Of a DNA stretch of 49,016 bases, positions 20,444 to 30,976 are shown piece after piece (the stretch's first letter is position 1; every line of letters starts with the position of its first letter). The stretch spans positions 1 to 49,016 of the forward strand of contig JALCCG010000163.1 of the NCBI GenBank assembly GCA_023212695.1. The letters run 5' to 3'. Position numbers and translations under genes: made by a program. The stretch comes from Sporisorium sorghi (Eukaryota > Basidiomycota > Ustilaginomycetes > Ustilaginales > Ustilaginaceae). The notes beneath the pieces were generated by a model. It had not been told where the DNA came from, searched no databases, and was given only the letters and a program-made list of their open reading frames with translations.

Positions 20444-23400
20444 ATGTTTGCCCAGCTTGAACCTAGCTGTATAGATATAGCAGGTAAGCTGGAAAGAAGG
20501 CGGTCAGCAAATCCCCGAGGCTGCTCCACAAATTCTCAACTCAGAGTCAGAATAACCCAAACATGGGATGTGGGCCACTGCCATCGCCTTATTGGCAAGA
20601 CTGTTGTTGTAGCGTGAAGCCAGTGGTGTGTCAATATCGATGTGTCTGGCCCACAATGACCTGGAGGAGGGTGGTGAGTGCGCACTTTGGGCACTTACGG
20701 AAACATTTGAGTGGCGGCGCCGATGAATTTGGCTTCTGGGAGGAGAGACCTGGTGCAAGCATGCAACAACGTCGCAGGCTGGTGCGTCTTGCCATTAAAA
20801 CTGACGCCAACATCGACACACAGTGCGGTGGCGCAGCCTCTATCTGTGAAGAAGCATCGGAGCTGGAATTTGTTCATGCTTTTGAGGTGTGTTGACAGCA
20901 GTTATGCAGGATCAAGACCTTTGTGGGCCAAGCCAGCGGAACTCGATGGTCTGACAAGACAGGCAGGTGGTGTTATTGACCCCACAAGATGTCTCGGTCA
21001 ATCCAGCATGGCCAAGAAATGTGTCACGACAGAGAGCAACATGTTATTGTTGAGGTCTGGACTCTTTTTCATTCTGCAGAGCTTTGTTCGGCCCCCATGC
21101 CGCCGTCACGCAATAGGATGGATGACAGACTGACACACTGACTGATGCCATCACTCGATAGGGCATCTATTCCCTGATACGACGCAGGGAGACATTAGTT
21201 CGCCGGCATCGTTAAGCACTAAAGTGGGACTCCTCACCAGATTGGATGCCAACCCCATGAGATAAGCTCGAGCCTAGGAGCAAACGGTTGACCGATTCTC
21301 AACCTGCAGCGCTGTTTGCCGAGGAGCTTTAGAGCCAATGCGAAGCTCGCATCTATGTTGGAATACACGGTCGCCCAAGACTTCGCAGGCTCGCTAACTG
21401 ATCCATTGGTCGGATCAGACAAGGCACACCAGTAGTGTGCATGCAACCTATCGCGCCTCGCTAAGCGGTCAACAGGTGCGACAGGTTAGGGACCCATGGA
21501 TTGTGCTTCGTCACTGCCCTAGCGAATGTTTACTTCGCTCTCCACACCACTATGCTGTTTGCCGCATCGTCTACATGACATGATGCGGTACAGTGACTCA
21601 TGGATATATATACCCTAGTGCCACACACTTGTATACCCTTCTGTTCCCTTTAATTGAATCATTCCTTACTTACTGTATCCTCAAGTCTGCCTCACTTCTT
21701 TTGATCCTCTCCAAAACCATTAACGCTGTACTGATCCTGGTAGTATCACTTTGGTCCACTGCTGCCTAACACAACTGTCCCTTGTGGTTTAACGAGCCGT
21801 ATCTGGACTAACATCGCATTAGATCCAGCTCTACAAGCCAGCTCGCCACTCGTGGAGACCTTAGCGAACTAGCTACTCATTTTTCGTCTCATTGACTTGT
21901 GTCAAGGAACTTTTACACCTCGCAACTGATTGCCTCGGTCACTCCACAGGCATCCCTCAGTTTCCAATAATCTACTGAGTGCCGCCTTGCGCAGTCGAGT
22001 CTCAATAGGCTTATGATGCATTCACAGCAGCAGCAGCTAATGGTGCCGAGGATCAACATTCGAGCACGACAGGCTAGAGCATCATGTTGCAGCAGAGAAG
22101 CAATCCTCGTCTGGGTTTTGGATCTCTCCAGATGAATGCAGGGGGCCAAGTCCATCACCTTTGCCCATGGATGTACCTGTCCAATGCGCCTTCTTCTCAG
22201 CCTAATGGCTCAGCTCCTTGAAAGGCCACTGAACAGCAGCTCAAGAGGTCCCAAGACTTGGAACCAGTGGAACGAGCTACTGCAGCCCCTGTCTAAGCCT
22301 ACTGTATGGTATCAACAGCCTAATGCGTGGGTTGGAGCTGCTAATTTCACGCGCTTGTGTGACAGGTCAGCAAACTCCATTTGCCCTTGCTCCAAGCGAA
22401 GGGCGGTAACTGGGAGCTCGAAAGGGGTGAACATGGGGTAAGAAATTAAAAGACAATTTGCAGTCTCGCAACGCCACCGCCACCAATGAAAAATGTGGGG
22501 AAAGGTGAGTTCTGGCTGGAATTTTTGCCAATTATTCGACACCTCGTTGCCTCCTGCTTTGCGCTCTCTTTTCACAAGGCAGCTCCAAGATAAACATGCA
22601 AGCCAGACTGGGTCGACTCAGGCAGTGCAATGTCCCCTATCAACTGATAAGGGAAAAGAGAAAATGTTGCTCCACCGGCATTTGTGGTCGTCCCATTGTC
22701 GACCCTGCTCAGTCCTCACCGGCAGTGCAAGTGAGTGTGTCTGCAGGGTGGCACCCGCCGGTGTGCGCATGCCGTAGTCACATTGTCAAGTGACAGAGAG
22801 GCCCACAGCCTTTTTTGGCATTGTTGATGATTGCTCCCCCACCCACAACCCCCCCACTTGTGCCTAAGCTGGTGGGATTCAATAGAGTGTGTCGGTCGGA
22901 TCTAGCTCGGTGGACAAGTGCATTTCATCATCCCGTGTGCAGAGAGAATCCTGAAATTTTTTCCGAAGTGCAGGTACAAAGACACTGTGTTGTGTTCTGT
23001 GGCAGCAGAGAATCAAGGCAGATCTCATCAATCCGCATTCAGGTCCAGAGCTTTTCTGCTGCCACTCTGGGCCATGGAGCTGTGTGCGAGAGGCTGATGG
23101 GCAAGGAGAAGCTTCGGTCGAGCTGCAGAGATTAAAAAATTCAGAAATTGCAAACAATCTGACACCTCCATGCAAAGTTGATGTGAGTTTTGGAGAGTTG
23201 ATGCACCATGATTCTTGCTGCACTCTTTCTCTCCAGAATGCTGCTGACCAGCAGGAAAAAATTCTTCAATGCTTCCCCGACCAAGCCGCAACAAGCTCTG
23301 AGTTCACTTTACAAACCACAGTGAGACTGCATCGAATGCTGAGAAAGAAGCTTTGGTCCACGACGGGCAAGCTAAGCTTAGCGGCCCGGATGCCGGGTGG

Positions 23401-24900
23401 CGACAGTATCGATCGATCCTTGCAAGCGGCAGGTTGGCCGAAAAAAAGTCGCCAATCTTTTGGCAACTCAATCAATGCAGCAATGCCGCAGGACGCCACA
23501 ATCGCGGTATCGGTCGCCGCGCGACACACCGACTCGATCTGTCGCTGCTTTTGCCTTTATCGTGCGGAGATACGGGGGGAGCGAACGGATGATCTTCGGT
23601 GCAAAGCATCGACGTCGTGACGCCGGGGTCAGCCATGCGAGCTGTGAGGGGACGACAACGGGCTGATCGCTGTTGTATAGAGACGTGGCGTGCGCCACTG
23701 CGGGTTGATACGGCATGCGCACCTCGCCCGATAGAGTGCAGCGAGGAGCACCATGCCGTAGGTTGGTGTACTGACGGCAAAATCAGAATGGCGGAGTGGC
23801 AAGTCAAGCGAACGTGAACCTGCGCGGCTTGTGCATGGCTGCTCAACGCAATTCATTTAGGCAAAACCAAAAATGAAAGGGGTTCCATGTCCAAGCTCGA
23901 AGGGATCAATAGAGACCAGCAGCTCGGCTGTAGCGACATGGCGACACCGAGAGGATATCGGTAATCGATTCTGCAGTACACTCCACACTGTCACGATGGA
24001 CACAGTCCGATACGGTGGGAGATTGTTGGCGAGAGGTGGGACTGACGAGCGAGTCGGGAGCCAAGAGACGATCGTCCGGCGTCTAGACCTAGGGCAGCGC
24101 AGCGCAAAGGCCTCCGGCGCCAATCAAACACAATTAAAAAGATGCTCCGATCTTGCTGATTGACAGGCCAAAAAGCAAGCGAGCAGGTTGAGCCGCGGGA
24201 GCGAGGTGCGTCTCCCGCAAGCGAGCAACAAGGGCAGAGTGACAGCAACCTACGCAGCGAAAGTGTACAGCCAAGCGCGGGCAGTATGGTGCCGCTCCAA
24301 TTGCTTGCTGAGGCTGTTCTCTCAACGTCAGTCACGAACGACATGAATGACACGCTTTCTTGCGCACCTTTGAACGCAGTCGTCAGACTTGGAAAGCGGA
24401 GAAGCGGGCAACGCTGGGGGCAGTGACGAAGCGCGAGAACACATGATGAGTCAATCTGCTCGTACCTCGGAATGCTGCCGATCCCACGGATGACGATCCG
24501 GATGTCCCCTTTCGCTTCTCGGCACGCCGCTACGGTCTTCGAGTACAAAAGGCGGGGGAGACAAGCATCGCGATACTGTACGAGGTACACTTGCGAGCGA
24601 TGCATCTTCGCTTTCTTCGGTAGCCGGTCCACCTCGTCGCGGCAGCTGAAAGGGGTGATCACTAGTGGCTTTGTGGACAGAGAGCATGGTGCAATTGTGT
24701 GGAGCGAAAAGCGAGATCCATGCGATCGGCCGAGCGTGGGGGTCACTCTCTCTCCGTTTGAGACAAGTTTGAAATGTGAGTCGGAGGAAAGTTTTTCGCG
24801 TCAGACCGGATGTCCCCCCGCGAAAATTCATTGGCTCGTAAGTGAGTGGAAATCTTCGAGAGGGTCTTGCTGCTTCCGTTGGCAACGCGGCCAGCAACAG
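20444..24900. other. Gene-poor island with likely repeat remains
   Basis: About 4.5 kb with no intact gene. Open frames are short, overlap on both strands and show no domain. Positions 21560-21780 have LTR-promoter-like features (TATATATA near 21604-21612 followed by a pyrimidine-rich stretch), but I cannot define terminal repeats or a target duplication. The composition is closer to 50% GC than the flanking gene blocks. Probably a graveyard of transposable elements; a homology search would decide. Confidence 0.4.
21595..21780 (+). mobile_element. Possible LTR fragment
   Basis: ATATATATACCC (from about 21604) is followed by a CT-rich leader-like segment and ends in a region of CCTAACA. A TGTTGGAATAC candidate 5' end lies at 21356. 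Terminal repeats are imperfect and no matching target-site duplication was found, so this is only a suggestion. Confidence 0.2.
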
Positions 24901-25521
24901 CAGCGCGAGACGCGACCTATCGAAAAAAAAAAAAAAGAAAAAAAAAAAAACAAACTTGTCAGCAGCAATGTGAAAAGTTTCGCCTCGCTCGTTATTTGAC
25001 CTAGAAGTTTTTTCTGGCTCTCCACCACTCTTCATTCGCGTCACTTTTAGAAAGAAAAACTTTCCGCGAGAACTACCCCACACAGTCGAGCAAGCTCTTT
25101 TTCTTTTGGTCCGAAATGGGGGATCTGTCTGTCACCACGTTGAATGCCTGCATTTCTCTCGCTTTGCTGTTTTTCCTCCCCCTGATGTAATGATTTCTCG
25201 ACGCTTTCTGCTTTGCTTGTTTGGATGGAGTGTTCGGTCAACTTGATGGTGCAAAGTGGGGCTGGCTGTTAGGGGGTTTCCGACGACGGACCCGCCTGCA
25301 CAACAGCATATGAAAAGCAGTGTCCGTGAATTGTGACCGTGTCCAGAGCGAGCGTGTGGGTGGGTGAATACGGGGATAAAGGAGGGGCGGCTGATTGTCG
25401 TGGGTCGACAACTTTTGGCTTAGCTGGGCCGCCGTGTCGTCGTCGGTTGCGTTGGTTCTTGGTCGGGGCCCCGTTTCGCCCTCCTTCACCCCTCTTTTTT
25501 TTTCTTCCCCCCCTCTTCTTT

Positions 25522-25566
<45 letters not shown>

Positions 25567-26304
25567 AATAAATTTTACCAGAGAGCCGAGTTGAGGCTCC
25601 AGACCGCAGTCCGCACCCCCTTATCGATGATTATTTTTTTTTCTTTTCTTTTTTCTCTCCAAGCCGGAATCAGGCGTGTGTGTGGTGGGCCTTCCATCCG
25701 CCCGCCGCATGCACGCAACTCGTTCTCTGCTCGGTCAATCACATTCGACTCAGTCAGTTAGCCAGCCAGTCACTCAGTCAGTCACACAATTTTTCGCAGC
25801 CGAAAACGAAAGAAAAGAGGATCGTCCGCTTCTGCTTCTCTTTGCTCGCTCGCGCGCTCTCTCTCTCTCTCTCTTACCCCACTCAACCAGCCTATTCCTC
25901 CTCCTTCTCCTCCATCTCCTCCATCGTTCCTCACTTTGCTTCCTAACCATCAACCATCCATTACGCTCGCTCCCAGCCCAACCAACCACGACATCTTTTT
26001 GCGCAGCTCTTCTCGACTCGGTTGCGTCTCGATCGCTCATCTTCACTCACACCGCTATCATCGGAGATTTACGGAGTCCCCGCACTGGGTCAGCTGGCAT
26101 CTCGAATCGACACTCCCACCCAACACTCGATCAACTCGCATCGACTTGCACACAGACGCGCACATCACTCTCGACCACGCACCCGGTGATCACCTTCTCT
26201 GATTTTTTTTTTGATTTTTTTTTCTTTCCCCCCCCCCCCGCTCATCCGTATCTCTTGCCGTCCTTCAGCGCCCCGGCATTATCTGAAATCGCGCTCCTCT
26301 CACA
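24901..26304 (+). promoter_or_regulatory. Upstream region and leader of the cre1 gene
   Basis: Contains two A runs separated by G (24923-24936 and 24938-24950), a T37 tract at 25524-25560, CAGT-like repeats near 25750-25787, a (CT) repeat near 25855-25874, and a long C/T-rich leader with a CCCCCCCCCC run near 26230-26239. Several ATGs fall between the T37 tract and the coding start, so upstream reading frames are possible if transcription begins early. No other gene is recognised. Confidence 0.5.
25524..25560. repeat. T37 homopolymer tract
   Basis: Uninterrupted run of 37 T, the longest in the window, about 745 bp upstream of the cre1 ATG. Confidence 0.9.
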
Positions 26305-28671
26305 ATGGCTCAGCCGTCCGCCACCAACATGGCCAACCCCTCTCCAGAGGCGGCTGCGCTTACTGCCAGCAACTACACGGTCGACAAGTCGCAGATCCCT
26401 CGTCCTTACAAGTGCCCTCTGTGCTCGCGCGCCTTTTACCGTCTCGAACACCAGACCCGTCATATCCGCACCCACACCGGCGAAAAGCCCCATGTATGCA
26501 CACATCCCGGTTGCGAGAAGCGTTTCAGCCGCAGCGACGAACTCACCCGTCACGTCCGCATCCACGCCAACCCCAAGAAGGGCGGCGCTCACGCCGACGA
26601 CAAAAAGGCTTCTTCCTCGCGCAAATCCAACGGTGCCTCTTCCGCACACGCTTCCAACCCCGCCATGGCTTCTGCTTCCTCCAAACCCGCCCAACATGTG
26701 ACCAACAGGCAGCTTCGATGGCAGGTCGGAGACGACGAGGGCGACGATAGCGATTCCGATCGAGAACTCAGGCACAACGGCCGCCCGGCTCGCAGCGGCG
26801 AAATGTCGACGCTTGCCATGCTCGCCAGCGACGAGCTTCACGAGTTGCAGCGCGCGGAGCGAGAGGGCCGCCGTTCCGGTCCCCCTTCCCACGGCTACCA
26901 CCCTCACTACGCTGCAGCTGACCCCTACGCGGAGCGATATCACCCCTCGCATGGCTCCGGCAGCTATCCTTACCCTTCGGCGGCTCCCCCCACTTCGTCG
27001 GGCGAAACCATACCGCCCGGATGCTCGCACGAGGACTGCCGCCGCAAGTACAATGACCGCATCGCCTCGGCCATCCTCGCTCGACCTTCCTCGAATCGAC
27101 ACGCGGCCGAGTGCAGCCACTCGCGCCCCTCGCACAGCGCCTACAACGGCAGCCATCCGCCTCCCAGCCTCTACCGCTATTACCAGCACGGCTCGCATCA
27201 CGTCGCCGGTGGATGGGCGTCCACCTCGTCCAGCGTGCCCAGCAGCGTCGAGCACTCGCCTCGCTTCTCGCCAGACGACCACTTGCACGGCGACGACTAT
27301 GCTTCCGAGTCTGAACACACCGCTTCCTTCCACGATGACGCCAAGTCTCGTCTTCCCCTTGCCGCTCCTGGCCCTGCCGCAGGACACTCGCTGCACAGCC
27401 ACTCGCACTGGACGCCCAGCAGCAGTCCCGTCCTGGGTCCTCTGCGCAACATGAGCTTGCTCGGCGGCAACACGGTGCCCAACAGCCCTTACACTTCTCG
27501 CCCCGGCTCTCCAGTTCACCACTCGCGTCACGCTCACGGCCACTCGCCTCCGCACCACCACCACTCGCACGAGGGTCCCGCTCACCAGTCCGGTCTCGGT
27601 CACCACGGCTCGCACCGCCACCGATCCCACCCGTACATGGAGTCCTCGGCTCGATCCAGGTCGCATCACCACCTTTCTTCGCTCGGCATGGCCCCCATCC
27701 AGCCTGCCATCCCTCCCAGCACTTCGGGCGAGCGCAGCACCGCCGCCGAGCTCGAATCGCACGCTAGCGGCTCGGCATCCACCTCGGCTTCCACTTCGCC
27801 CGCCAACCCGTCGTACATGCCGCCCAAACTCTCGAGGAGCCACAGCTTTGGCTCGCGCAGCAAGGGCATCCCTTCGCTCAACTCGAGCGCCAGTCTCTCG
27901 GCCTATCACTTGACCCCGGCGCATGGTCCCGACGCAGCAGAGCGCGTTGGCGGCGGCGGCGGCAGCCGTCGCAGCAAGATTGAGGACATTCTGGATGGCG
28001 GCATGGGCAGTCTCAAGCCGCACTCGACGCGCGCCTCGTATCCGCACCTGGTGGCGGATCCCTCGTCGAGGACGCTCCCGCCTCCCTTCCCTGCAAGTTC
28101 TTCGTCGTCGCACAGGGAAGCAAGCCACCACCATCACCACTCGCACGCCTACAACTACCACCCTTACGGTGATCACAGGAAGAACGCACGCATCAGCTCG
28201 CGTTCGGCGCCTGCTAGCAGGTCCGGATCGCCGCACGGCTCGCCCACGTTGCTGCACGCTTTGCCTGCCGTTTCGTCTCGATCGCACAGCCGTCAGAGCT
28301 CGATCGGCAACAGCTTTGCCGCTAGCAACGGCCTCGCCAGCAGCGAGTCGAGCCCTACCAGCGTCTACTCGCAGATTCCGCAGAGCGGCAGCAACTCGCC
28401 TGCAGCGGGCATCGGTCCTTATGCCGCAGCGTCGGGCGGCAGCAGCACCAGCAGCAGCAGCGGTGGCAGGAGCAAGAAGGGTCTGGGATTCGGTATGACG
28501 CCCATCCACTCTGCGCACCGCGATGCGGGCCCCACGCTGCCTCCGCTGGGCCAGGCGCTGTCGAGGGAGACGTCGCCGATCAGCATGCATCTGCCTCCGC
28601 CCATGAAGCGCATCCAGTCGCATTCGGACAGTGTGGTGGCTGCGCCCGAGGTTGACATGTCGTCGGCCTAG
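26305..28671 (+). CDS. cre1: CreA/Mig1-type C2H2 carbon repressor
   Basis: A 788-residue single-exon transcription factor. Two adjacent C2H2 zinc fingers lie at about residues 33-87: the first includes [18 protein letters not shown], the linker is TGEKPH, and the second ends [15 protein letters not shown]. This pairing is the hallmark of CreA/Mig1, the glucose repressor that binds GC-rich SYGGRG sites and shuts down genes for other carbon sources. After the fingers come Lys-rich and Ser-rich segments, His-rich stretches (several HHHH runs) and a long Ser/Pro/Ala-rich region with many SP sites suitable for phosphorylation. An acidic patch ([10 protein letters not shown]) lies near residue 145. 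The start has a good context and nothing conserved lies upstream. The name cre1 is used here because mig1 means something else in smut fungi. The long C/T-rich leader suggests control at the transcript level, but this is inference. Confidence 0.92.
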   Translation: MAQPSATNMANPSPEAAALTASNYTVDKSQIPRPYKCPLCSRAFYRLEHQTRHIRTHTGEKPHVCTHPGCEKRFSRSDELTRHVRIHANPKKGGAHADDKKASSSRKSNGASSAHASNPAMASASSKPAQHVTNRQLRWQVGDDEGDDSDSDRELRHNGRPARSGEMSTLAMLASDELHELQRAEREGRRSGPPSHGYHPHYAAADPYAERYHPSHGSGSYPYPSAAPPTSSGETIPPGCSHEDCRRKYNDRIASAILARPSSNRHAAECSHSRPSHSAYNGSHPPPSLYRYYQHGSHHVAGGWASTSSSVPSSVEHSPRFSPDDHLHGDDYASESEHTASFHDDAKSRLPLAAPGPAAGHSLHSHSHWTPSSSPVLGPLRNMSLLGGNTVPNSPYTSRPGSPVHHSRHAHGHSPPHHHHSHEGPAHQSGLGHHGSHRHRSHPYMESSARSRSHHHLSSLGMAPIQPAIPPSTSGERSTAAELESHASGSASTSASTSPANPSYMPPKLSRSHSFGSRSKGIPSLNSSASLSAYHLTPAHGPDAAERVGGGGGSRRSKIEDILDGGMGSLKPHSTRASYPHLVADPSSRTLPPPFPASSSSSHREASHHHHHSHAYNYHPYGDHRKNARISSRSAPASRSGSPHGSPTLLHALPAVSSRSHSRQSSIGNSFAASNGLASSESSPTSVYSQIPQSGSNSPAAGIGPYAAASGGSSTSSSSGGRSKKGLGFGMTPIHSAHRDAGPTLPPLGQALSRETSPISMHLPPPMKRIQSHSDSVVAAPEVDMSSA

Positions 28672-28793
28672 TTTCGCTTTTCTATTTTGGCCACCTTTCA
28701 GTACTTTGTCCCCCGTCACCGCACCATTAGTTGTCGCATAATGGGTTTCCTTTCACCACTCGCTTTGTTGCTCTCCAGCTCAATAGATGTGTG

Positions 28794-28820
28794 TTTTTTT
28801 TTTTTTTTTTTTTTTTTTTT
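28794..28820. repeat. T27 homopolymer tract
   Basis: Uninterrupted run of 27 T, about 120 bp downstream of the cre1 stop codon. Confidence 0.9.
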
Positions 28821-29494
28821 CTTCTCGCTATCGTTGAAGATGGTGTGTTGTGCGGCCTAGAATTAGTTTGGGGTGGCTTGATTTGAGAAGGCTGGCAGGC
28901 ATTGTGCTTTCAGAGTCTTGGCAAGAGATAGGTGCTTGTCGTGGGACACAGGTGTGTGTTGCTCGCGACATTAGACGGGCGTAGACGGTTGCAAGCCGAG
29001 TTGTGACAGCTGGGGGAGTCCGCTGCGCGTGGGCTGCCTGCGCAAAGACTGCGGATGCGACTTGACGCGAGTGTGGCCCGTAGCTCGAACACAAGCTTCG
29101 GATCATGAGTGCACATCGGAGCGGGTGTTGAGCTCGTGCGGGAGGTCTTGCCTGTCAAAGCTCTCTAGCTTCCACGCTGGCCAGCGCGATGTACGCTGCG
29201 GTAGGGCCGGCGCGGGGCTGTACGGGTAGGACTGTGGCCTGCTGCGCGAATGGAGAGATGATACGGCCCCACGCAAAGGCGGCGCTCTCTCCAGGCGTAC
29301 TCGCAGGTGCACATCTGCGTTGTAGCTTATGCGTCTCAGGAGGTTTCTGAGTGAGGCGTGCTTCGGGTCGTCTGCGGCTCATTGTCTACACGCACACATC
29401 GGACGCATGTCTAGGCGGCGGCTCGATATCGCTCTGCCCTCTGTACGCACACACACACGCACTCATCGCAACAGGTGCATGTTCTTTCAATGGC

Positions 29495-29520
29495 TTTTTT
29501 TTTTTTTTTTTTTTTTTTTT
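29495..29520. repeat. T26 homopolymer tract
   Basis: Uninterrupted run of 26 T between the convergent cre1 and eIF3j genes. Confidence 0.9.
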
Positions 29521-29636
29521 GCAAGTGAGTGGTTGCTTCTGCTGCTGGTGCCGCTGCTGGGAGGAAGATGCTCCAGTGCGGGGGAGAAGCCTCGCCCGCC
29601 CGGCGCAGTGCCCAGCGCGACTGCCGAAGCTATGCC

Positions 29637-30538
29637 CTACATAAAGTCAAGATCGTCGTCGAGCGCCTCGTCGCCGTACACACGCGTATCAATGACATTC
29701 TTGGCACTTGCCGTACCCACGGTCTTTGGCTTGCTCGCGCCGACCTTTGCCTTCTGGCCACCACTCTTCTTAGCCTCCTTCTCGGCCTTGACCTTCTCTT
29801 CCGCGAAAGTCTTGAGCATGGTGCTTGCTTTGCGGATATCGACGTCTCTCAGCGACGCTGCGATGTTCTTATAGAAATGCGGGACGAAGTGCTTATCGAA
29901 CCCTGGCTTGGCGGTGTGCTTTTTGATGAGCTCAGCGTACAGCGCGTCGGCGAAGGCTTCCCAGTCCTCTTTGCTGGAAGGGTTGGCGGAGGAGAGCGAG
30001 GAGAGCGAGTCGCTGGTGAGCTTGGCAGTGCCAAGCAGGTTGGCGGCGTTCTCGACGTCGGATTTCAGCTGCGCTTCGCGCTCCATCCGCCGCTTGGCGA
30101 TCGGGTCCTCGTCCCATTCACCCCCAGCGGCGGAATCGGAATCGGAGAGACCTTGCGAGCGACGCAGGCGTTCCTCTTCCTCTTTTTCAGCGATCTTTTG
30201 CTTGACGCTCTTCTTCTTGCGCGGCGGAAGCGCGACGGGTTGTTTAGCGGCTTCGGGCTCAGAGTCTTCTTCTTCCCAGTCGTCCTGTTGTCGATAAAGC
30301 GAGTGTCAGTACATGTATACGCGAAAAGGGATGGGTGGGGGGTCAATGCGCACCTTGACCTCATCCTCAACATCCTCGTCGTCAAACTTCTTGCGCCCCG
30401 CAGCTGACAGCTTGGGCGCGGCTACCGGTTGTTGCGGCTCGTCGTCGTTTTCTGTAAGTGTGCAGAAGTGCGGGTTCTTCAGTCAGTATGCGATTCTAAG
30501 CGAGAGAGTCGGTGTAAAGACGTACCCCAGTCACTCAT
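29637..30538 (-). CDS. HCR1: Translation initiation factor eIF3 subunit J
   Basis: Three exons on the minus strand: 30526-30538, 30354-30451 and 29637-30284, with introns 30452-30525 (GTACGT...TTACAG) and 30285-30353 (GTGCGC...CAACAG). The spliced product is 252 residues, the normal size for eIF3j/Hcr1, the loosely bound eIF3 subunit that helps mRNA placement and ribosome recycling on the 40S subunit. It begins MSDWENDDEP, the acidic Trp-containing start of the family, with a second DDWEEED block after intron 2. A Lys-rich helix follows (RKKKSVKQKIAEKEEEE), and the C-terminal domain includes SKEDWEAFADALYAELIKKH. The tail ends in the acidic DDDLDFM. The first exon has only 13 coding nucleotides. 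A T34 tract lies about 135 bp upstream of the start. Confidence 0.92.
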
Positions 30539-30667
30539 CCTTGTGTATGTCCCAGTGGAGAGATGTCGTTGATGGTGATGATAGTGATGGTGTGGTGGTG
30601 GAATCTTCTCGTTCGACGGCTGCACAAAGGCGCAACGCAGCGCAGCGCTTTAAAAGTGTGATTTTGC

Positions 30668-30708
<41 letters not shown>

Positions 30709-30976
30709 GATAAAATCTGAGATCTCGGGATATCTTCACTCAAGATCGGCGATCCCATTCAACTGCCCATACTCACCGCATCAGACCAAGTCGCCCAAAG
30801 TAACGCTTCAGAAGCTCGGTCAAGATGGTGCAGAGCGTGGATCTACTCTATTCAGTAACATCCCAAAGCAGCGTACAAGTACATAATGCAGGTAACCAAA
30901 GTGTGACCAAAGAGACCTCATGCCGATGCTCCCAAGTGAGCGTGTCCTTCTATTCCGGTAACCTTGCTCAGGCTCT
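30539..30976 (-). promoter_or_regulatory. eIF3j promoter and 3' flank of the kinase gene
   Basis: Holds the T34 tract (30672-30705) upstream of eIF3j, then the downstream flank of the histidine kinase gene. No open frame of note. Confidence 0.5.
30672..30705. repeat. T34 homopolymer tract
   Basis: Uninterrupted run of 34 T, which reads as A34 in the sense of eIF3j transcription. Confidence 0.9.

Larger units (their letters stand above)
28672..29636. other. Convergent intergenic region with two T tracts
   Basis: Lies between the 3' ends of cre1 and eIF3j. It holds T27 at 28794-28820 and T26 at 29495-29520, the latter about 140 bp after the eIF3j stop. A (CA) stretch lies near 29443-29460. 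No gene is recognised. Confidence 0.5.

Noticed and set aside
23991..24746. Minus-strand open frame of 251 codons in the repeat island
   Set aside because: No recognisable domain, a mixed Ser/Leu/Arg/Cys composition, and overlapping frames on the other strand.
25676..26701. Plus-strand open frame of 341 codons overlapping the cre1 start
   Set aside because: It runs out of frame into the zinc-finger coding region; its composition (Ser/Leu/Pro/Thr) only mirrors the C/T-rich leader.
26242..28719. Minus-strand open frame of 825 codons opposite cre1
   Set aside because: Antisense shadow of a GC-rich gene; the Arg/Val/Ala-rich product has no family features, while the plus strand has clear C2H2 fingers.
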